Source of the DNA: Acanthaster planci | Taxonomy: Eukaryota > Echinodermata > Asteroidea > Valvatida > Acanthasteridae | DNA length: 17,775 nucleotides | Direction: 5' to 3' | Assembly: GCF_001949145.1 (NCBI RefSeq) | Contig: NW_019091379.1 | Span: 16,054-33,828 of the forward strand | Shown: piece after piece, positions 1 through 7,000 of the stretch | How the letters are laid out: every line of letters starts with the position of its first letter | Position numbering within the stretch: the stretch's first letter is position 1 | Translations under genes and position numbers: made by a program | Notes under the pieces: model-generated | What the model was told of the DNA's origin: nothing | Databases searched by the model: none | Seen by the model: the letters and a program-made list of their open reading frames with translations, nothing else

Positions 1-670
1 CGCGGTCACATAAACTTTAGTAGGAGGGATAAGGGCAATTGTCAAATAGGGCGTGGTTAGCTGTTAGCTCGATTAATTTCATGGAAACTCATTCAGTAAA
101 GAAAATAAAGTTGGAAGGTAAATGTCGGGCTTTACTTTCCTGTATCCTTCAACTAATTCCCCCAACCCTCCAAAAAAAAATCATAACTGAATTCACGTAG
201 ACTCCAATTTGCGCCTAACTGCTAATAAGTCCAGTGCTCTTCTGTATGAGCAACTCGAGAGAGAAAGTAATTTTGTTGTATTTTATACTTGTAAAACTTC
301 GTCCATGCCATTTATGATAATTGCCCCCAACCTTCCTATGAAAAATACGCATGTGCACACATGCAGATACGCACGTTTTATAATAATTACCTCTAACCCA
401 CCTCCTAGACACCACATGGCCACCATTTGTATTTGGGCCAAGACCAAAACAGACTGATTCGTCAGAAGCACATTCATTGATACATTAAAGATGCGCGAGC
501 CGCGCACGTAAGTGCGTAGCCGTGATCAGCGTGCATGCCTCCCTTTTTAATAACATTGATGTTTCTCAAACTGGGGAAATGTTGTGTAACACTGTTCCTA
601 GAGCTCTCTGTTTGATAAAGCACACATTCCATGAGTTTAGGCACCCATTAATCTGTGTTTTGAAGGATTT
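1..670. other. Upstream region of the SLC49A4-like gene, no coding support
   Basis: No convincing gene is present. It should hold the promoter and possibly the first non-coding exon. A CpG-rich pocket at about 491-535 (gcgcgagccgcgcacgtaag) stands out from AT-rich surroundings and is the best promoter candidate. Degenerate copies of a C-rich repeat occupy 20-408. Confidence 0.4.
20..408. repeat. Decayed inverted-repeat element(s), C-rich terminal motif in four copies
   Basis: The stretch 20-46 (taggagggataagggcaatt...) is the reverse complement, with several mismatches, of 313-339 (tgataattgcccccaacctt...). Further similar copies lie at 150-171 (aattcccccaaccctcc) and 378-406 (taattacctctaacccacct), both in the same orientation as 313-339. 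This fits one or two old MITEs of roughly 320 bases, possibly nested. No target duplication is clear. Confidence 0.4.
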
Positions 671-686
671 CAATGTACAGGTAAGT
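671..686 (+). promoter_or_regulatory. Candidate splice donor of a non-coding first exon
   Basis: TACAG|GTAAGTT at 680/681 is a consensus-grade donor. Paired with the acceptor at 867 it would give a 187-base intron in the 5' UTR. G-runs follow it directly, which is common near strong donors. The upstream exon start and the transcription start are not visible. Confidence 0.35.
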
Positions 687-718
687 TGAGGGGGTTGTGG
701 GTTGAGGGGGGTCGTGGG
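686..718. repeat. Short G-rich tandem repeat (two units)
   Basis: Two adjacent units read ttgagggggttgtggg and ttgaggggggtcgtggg. They supply four G-runs of three to six bases just downstream of the candidate donor at 681. They could act as intronic splicing enhancers or form a G-quadruplex in RNA. Both are inference. Confidence 0.55.
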
Positions 719-867
719 TCGTATACTCCAATAATTACAAATGATTGACAGTACCACATTAAAAAATTGTGATGTGTAACTGCAGCCCAGTCGATATACA
801 GTTCATTTTCAAAGCTTTGTTTCTCTCACTACCCTTGATAACATAGGCCATTTTTGTTTCTTCTCAG

Positions 868-947
868 CTTTAGTCAGGCAGAAGAAGAAAGGATGCCAAC
901 AATTACCACTGTTGCCATAGCAACACATCCTTCACCCTCAGTTCATC
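868..947 (+). other. SLC49A4: Probable 5' UTR next to the SLC49A4-like start
   Basis: A pyrimidine-rich acceptor (tttttgtttcttctcag, AG at 866-867) lies upstream of the start codon, so the leader probably begins at 868 after splicing. It contains an ATG at 893 whose frame runs to a stop at 1040-1042, overlapping the main start. The leader boundaries are inferred from splice signals alone. Confidence 0.45.
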
Positions 948-1080
948 ATGATGCAAGATTCTGGAGAGCAGGAGATCTCCTTCAAGCAGGACTCAGATCA
1001 GGATTTATTGCTTGGGTCAACCCCACTGGAGGATGGCATTAATCCTGGGAATGGGGCATATATCTCATTGCAAAGTTCAG
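948..1080 (+). CDS. SLC49A4: SLC49A4-like coding exon 1 (N-terminal cytosolic tail)
   Basis: This exon encodes 44 residues plus one base, and its donor is CAG|GTGGGC at 1081. The peptide is hydrophilic and begins MMQDSGEQEISF. It carries DQDLLLGS, an acidic dileucine signal of the [DE]xxxL[LI] type. That signal sits where DIRC2 proteins carry their lysosomal sorting motif, which supports this frame even though an overlapping upstream ATG exists at 893. Initiation may be at 948 or 951. Confidence 0.85.
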
Positions 1081-4000
1081 GTGGGCCTTTGAGCACTTAT
1101 GTTTGCTCTTGTCATGGCTATATCCAAGGGCAGATCCTTGAGACAAAGGGGGTCAATGGGGGGCCATGCACCCCAAAATTGGCCTATTTTAGAGGATGTA
1201 AAATGCAGCCTCATTCCTCAGAAAGGCCATAAGTGGGTTACGTAAAAAATATTCCAAATATTTTGGACCCCAGCCCCAAAAACAAGTTTGGCCCTCCCCA
1301 CAAAAAAAATTGGGTTCAGGATCTGCCCTTGGGTACAGCCTACCTACCGTACATGTACAAGCACTCCTGCAGTTTGTCAGGTTATTGACCTCCCGTCACT
1401 GGATAGCATGTAAACAAGTAGAAATTTTCTGTGTGGCTGCGGCAATGTCTGTATGCAGTAGTGGATGACCTCTGCATGTAAATTTGTCCCTACCCTTGAG
1501 TGATTTCCCAATGTGTTTGTTAACACGTAGAGACTCTTAACCACAGGTGCATAACAGTTCAGGTGTTGGACCCCTTTAGGGTCCACGTGGTACGGCTGGG
1601 GGTTGCACTCCGCGACATTGTCTCAGAGTGTAAAAAGCTACAGTGCAGTATAAAGTACTGACGTGAATATGTCATGCATACATGTACAATTATGTGTAGA
1701 ATAGGCATTGGCATGAGAACCAACATGCACGTGTGCTTCATTCATTTGCACTACACTTCCTGGTTCAAATGATGTCACAGAAGTGTTGCACAAAGCATGA
1801 GCAAATGACCACTGAGTTTCAGCAATAACTCCAAAAAGGACCCTGGTTGTGGAACTGTATCTTGTAATTTTAAAAGTCAGTATTTTGGGCAGAAAATAAT
1901 AAGTTTCCTGGGACAGGTTCATTGTGGAATAAATACCTTCCCCAAGTTGTCAATCCAGTCTGTACCAAAGTTACAGGCAATCACTTGTAGCTCAGTCACA
2001 AAGGATAAATAACACGATGATATCAAACATGTTTAAAGAATGAACATTTCATGCATCTTTTCTTCAAATGAAGGTGCTTCCAAGGTAGACCACAAGACCT
2101 ACGCAAGGCGGTGGTACATCCTAGCTGTATTTGCCCTCCTGAATCTGGTCCAGTGTGTCGGCTGGAACACGTGGGGGCCAATAGCCGATACAAGTGAGTC
2201 CACAGACATGACAGATCGTCTTGTTTTACCAGAGAAGGCAGTATCGTGTCAAAAGTTATGATGCACACCAACCTGTAATCAGCAGTGTCACTGAGACTTT
2301 GGCTTCTCACCACGACTGTCTTCATCTGAACATTTCAATGTATGTCTCATTTAATGCTTCTGGAACGTCAGTTCCTTGTAGAGTTTTCCCTTCAAAACAT
2401 GTGTTTTCATTGTGATTGCTTACCCACTTTTTGAATTTGCATGAGGTTTTAATACCTCAATCCTCATGCTGCCTCTATGTAAAAATTGGATTCAACTTTT
2501 GTCCTCCAAAATACTCCATTTTTTTTAATACATGTGTTCCTTGGAGGGGTGACCACTGCCTAAATCCTGCACAGTTCTCTTGCATTTTCTTATGCTCTTA
2601 TGTTATGACAGAACATGTTATATCTACATTTAGGAGCAGTGTTGGACTCGATTTTGAGTTCTGTCTGGGTCTTAATTTATGTATCTGAGTATGAACAACA
2701 CAGTGTCTGGCCAAGTACCTTGACACGGTGTGTCCTTCAAAATCAGCTACACCATCTTTCAATGTGGCCCCAATCCTTTGAAATCCTCCATGTTATGCAA
2801 GGAGGCTTGAGGAAGGCTAAGGTCAGTGCATTTGACTAATCAGAAAATAGAACTGCAGTCTGTGAACTTGATTCTGAGAGAGTTTAACGGAATGAGCATG
2901 GGAAACGAAGCGGAAATCACATGTACCATAAATCTCTGGGCACATTGCCTTTGTCATTCCATTTTTTTTGGTTACGACGAGCCTTGAATGAGATTGACAG
3001 GTTTGCCTTCATGTTTATTCTGCTTTGTTTTCAGGCAAGTTGGTTCTCAACTGGACAGATGGTGACATTGCTCTGTTGACCAACTGGGGCCCGATAACCT
3101 ACGTTATTTCTGGGCTGTTCTTTTCCTGGATTCTAGACACAAAAGGTGAATTGGTTAATTTCCTCCCTAGTGCCATCAACATTCAAAACAGCAATGTCAT
3201 GTTCTTTAACGTGTGCTTTATCTTTCTGCTTGACATTGTACATTCTAAGGCAAACTATTGTATAACTTAATTTATCTTCTTCTCTGTAACCTTGGTATTA
3301 ACATTAAACGTCTATATAATTAACTATATGTGTATGTGAGTATATGAGGCTAAGAGTAAAACTTCCCTGGTTTGCATTTGTGGAGAGGTCCCATCAACCA
3401 CCTGTCTTGTCCAATTTTCATGTCTTTCCTCAAGTATTGTATTTATTCTCTGTAGGTTTAAGAGTCTCAGTTGTAATCTCTTCACTTCTGCTCTTCATTG
3501 GTCTCGGTGTCCGATGCTTTCCTGTGGGCATAACAAACACGAAATGGTGAGATCTGCTGTAGAGAAAACCATATATGAAAACCGTCTAATCAGCCAGAGT
3601 TGGGGAAAGTTTGTTTTAGAGCCTGTCTGAGGCGTAATGGCTCTTGTTTATGCCTGGTTTTGTTAGCATATATGAAGAAGAAACATCGCTAAATGGAGTA
3701 AGCGGAAGACTGAGGGTGTACACCGTTTGGGAAGAAAATAGTGGTTGAATGAGATTTTAACATTGCGTCTGCAGGACAGTAAATGTGGGTCAGATCTTGA
3801 TAGGCTTCGCTAGCCCTGTCTTGAATGGTGCTCCGACCATCCTGTCCGCGGCTTGGTTTCCCCCACACCAACGGACGACGGCCACGGCGGTGCCCACGGC
3901 CTTCATCTACCTGGGCTTTGCGTGCTCCTTTCTGATTGGGCCGCAGATTGTGACTGACATTGTAACAGCCAATGGGACCAAGTAAGAGAAAGTAATTTCT

Positions 4001-7000
4001 TATTTTCCTATATTTGAAGTTACAAGTTCGTGTATGTACGTATTCTCAAATGGTCCATGATGTGAATCTCCACTCCTCTCCTCTTAAACGCAAGAAAACT
4101 GAAATCTGTTTTGGGAATAGTCTCAGTGGAAAAATACACGTGGGCATTAAAAAATTGCGTTCTCTGTGCCTGCAAAATCTGTCATTTTTATGTTTAAAAA
4201 GGAGACGCATTGTCATCTGAAGTTCATCTTGAAGTTGGAAAGGGACCAGCCTTAGAGGTTGCTGCTTTTGTCACAGCTTCTGTGAATACATGTAGACATG
4301 GACTCCTCATTACAGGCATTTCATCCTGACCTGTTGATTTTCTTCTGTTTACTCTGCATGCGTGTAATTACACACTGAAAGACACTCTACACCGTCTTTG
4401 AATTTACTTTGAATTTTATCCATTTTTTTCTGACTTTTCGTTATTTTCTTTTTAAAAAGTATGACGACAAACAAGAATGTCATCCTAAATTTTTCAGTGA
4501 GTGATTTTTTTCTCCATGATGTGTATCTGATGTTACTGGACATTTTCATATCCAGTTGATAATCTGTTTGCCATTAGTGTTGTCCCCAATAACGAGAGTG
4601 ACCATTGGTATGACGTCGAGATGTCCATCACTCCAGAGGTCCGAAAACACCACTTCAACCAGATCATGCTTCTCATGTACATCGGTGAGTAGTACTAAGC
4701 AAACGTGTAAAAACTGAGTATTTGAAATGTTCCAAAGAGATAGCAGCATCTGACAATCTCATTCTTGGCAGAGTATTCCTTCACTAGCCTCTAGTTGTGA
4801 GTGATACGGAAACAGCGCTAAGCCGCTACTCACAATAAGCCTTTTACGAGTTAACTTTGACCCAAATTTGGTACACTGAGTTCTTTAAATTCACGTGAAC
4901 ATAACAACTTGAATTCTCCTTACTAAAACCACTGTTGCTATACCTCGGATTCAGGGCAAGCTTTTGCTTTGTTACATAAGAGATGCCTTGCAACAATACA
5001 CTGTTGTCAATGGTTAAGAAGGGCACAAAGGAACCAGTCCGTTCTAGAGATGGTGGTCGCTATGCGAAAGCTTGCCCCGAATCAGGAGGTACAGCACCAG
5101 TGTCTTTAGTCTGGGGGGATTCAAATTGTTATGTTAATGTGCAGTCAGATAACTCAGTTCACTAGATTTTTAACTCGCAAATGGCTTATTTATTCATTGC
5201 TTATTTAAAAGTGCCCTTTACATACGCTGCCGTTAACTCTTGACTGTACAGTCATTTGCAAAAGTTTAAGACCACCTGGAATTTTATTGGTATTTCTGTC
5301 ACTGGGCCTGCATTACATTGTCTCGTTGAACGATTACTTAACATGTTTTTACAGTTGTGCATAACATCAGTGCAGTGCTGTATACCCATTTGAATGAAAT
5401 TGTTTGCAAAGGCAGGTCTTGAACGACATTTTATCTGTAAGGCAGCATAAAAAAGCCAGTCTCAGTAATCAGAAATAAAAGAGGGCATACTAAATATTAG
5501 ACTGTTCACATTTCAAATCGTGGAAATGTAGTCCAATAGCTGTTTAACTAAGATGCTAAGGTTAAACATTTAAAATAGACATAAGTTGACCTGATTGATT
5601 GGTTAGGGTTTTGTATTTCTTCAGGTCAATGTACTTTGTGTGGGTGGTCTTTAACTTTTGCAAATGACTGTAATATGTCGCATTTACTTTTGTCTTTTGC
5701 TAGTAAGTTGCCCGTAATGGCTTAAATGCTCACTTTGGCAGAAAATACCTGCAGCTTGTGTTGTAAAGGGGGACAAGGTGCTTACATCATAAATTAGAAT
5801 ACAGGGCAGAAGGATTGATTCCAAGACCAAAAGTTTGCTATTGAAAGCACTGTGTCGCACATTAAGCCTGTCAACCCCAGTCATAATTTAAATCTCCAAA
5901 ATAGTTGGATGATTCAATTACACATTCCAAGCATTAAGAATACATAGGAAGCCGAATTTTTCATGAGAAGAATTCCTCTAAACTAACATCTGTTTCTAAA
6001 TTTTTGGCATTCTGAGTCTACTTGTGTTTTTTCTTTCTTTTCAGAGTGTGGCATAGGAGCCATCTTAGCATTCTGTACCCTGGTCTACTATCCGGCCAGA
6101 CCACCCACCCCACCCAGTACTTCGGCCGCGACGTCCAGAGAGAGCTTCAAAAGAGGAGCTCTTAATTTGGCAAAGTAAGCCCCAGTGGTGAGACCAAGCA
6201 CTGTGGTGTTATTCAAACCGATGTGAACTTTCTTTATGACATTATTTCGGATGGCTCGTATGAACCACTTTTCCCAGGATATGCTGCACTTGCACAAGGA
6301 TGCTTTGCTCTTCAGCAGATGGCCGTCTGCTTTGGAGAATGGATGCCAGGGGTTCTATATGATGGTCCTGAAACAATTTCCAAATTAGCCGACTGAACTT
6401 AGGTGTCATCCATTTTGTCTCTGTTTGACGAGCATACAAGACACTTAGTCTTTACTCTGCCCCTCATACAAGAGAAGGATGCAGGTTGATTGACCTTCTA
6501 AGTTTCTGAAAGTGTACACATGCTATAAACCCTCCCTCCTAGTCCATTTTGGGTAAAGGAACAAAGAATGACTACTCTATACAGTTGTTGAGTGGTTAGG
6601 AAACCTGTAGGCCATGGGTTCATCAAGTCACTCTCCCTATCGCCCTCTTGAATGGCCTCAGGTTGCATCCCAGTACATTGTACATTGTGTTTGGCAGCAT
6701 ATTGTGGCCTATTTCTTATTTGGATTGGCAGAAATCCTCAGTTCTGGCTGATCAGCCTTGCCTATAGCATCAGCGTAGGTGTGTATGGATCGTGGAGTAC
6801 GCAGCTTGATACGCTGTTTCAGCACACTGACAGTGTTGATCAGGTACGTAGAACAGGATCATGCTTATCGGATTAACTGTTTATTTCTCCATTTAGCAAT
6901 GCATGTACATGTTGGTCGTTACAGATCAGGTGAAATTCTAAGCAGAATTTGTCGGAGAAAATGCTTTTGTGACCACATTTCTCAAATGAATATTAATACT

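Noticed and set aside
893-1042. Alternative N-terminus of the transporter from the ATG at 893
   Set aside because: Its frame is not that of the conserved exons and stops before the intron; the frame from 948 carries the dileucine motif and joins exon 2 in phase. It is kept only as a uORF.
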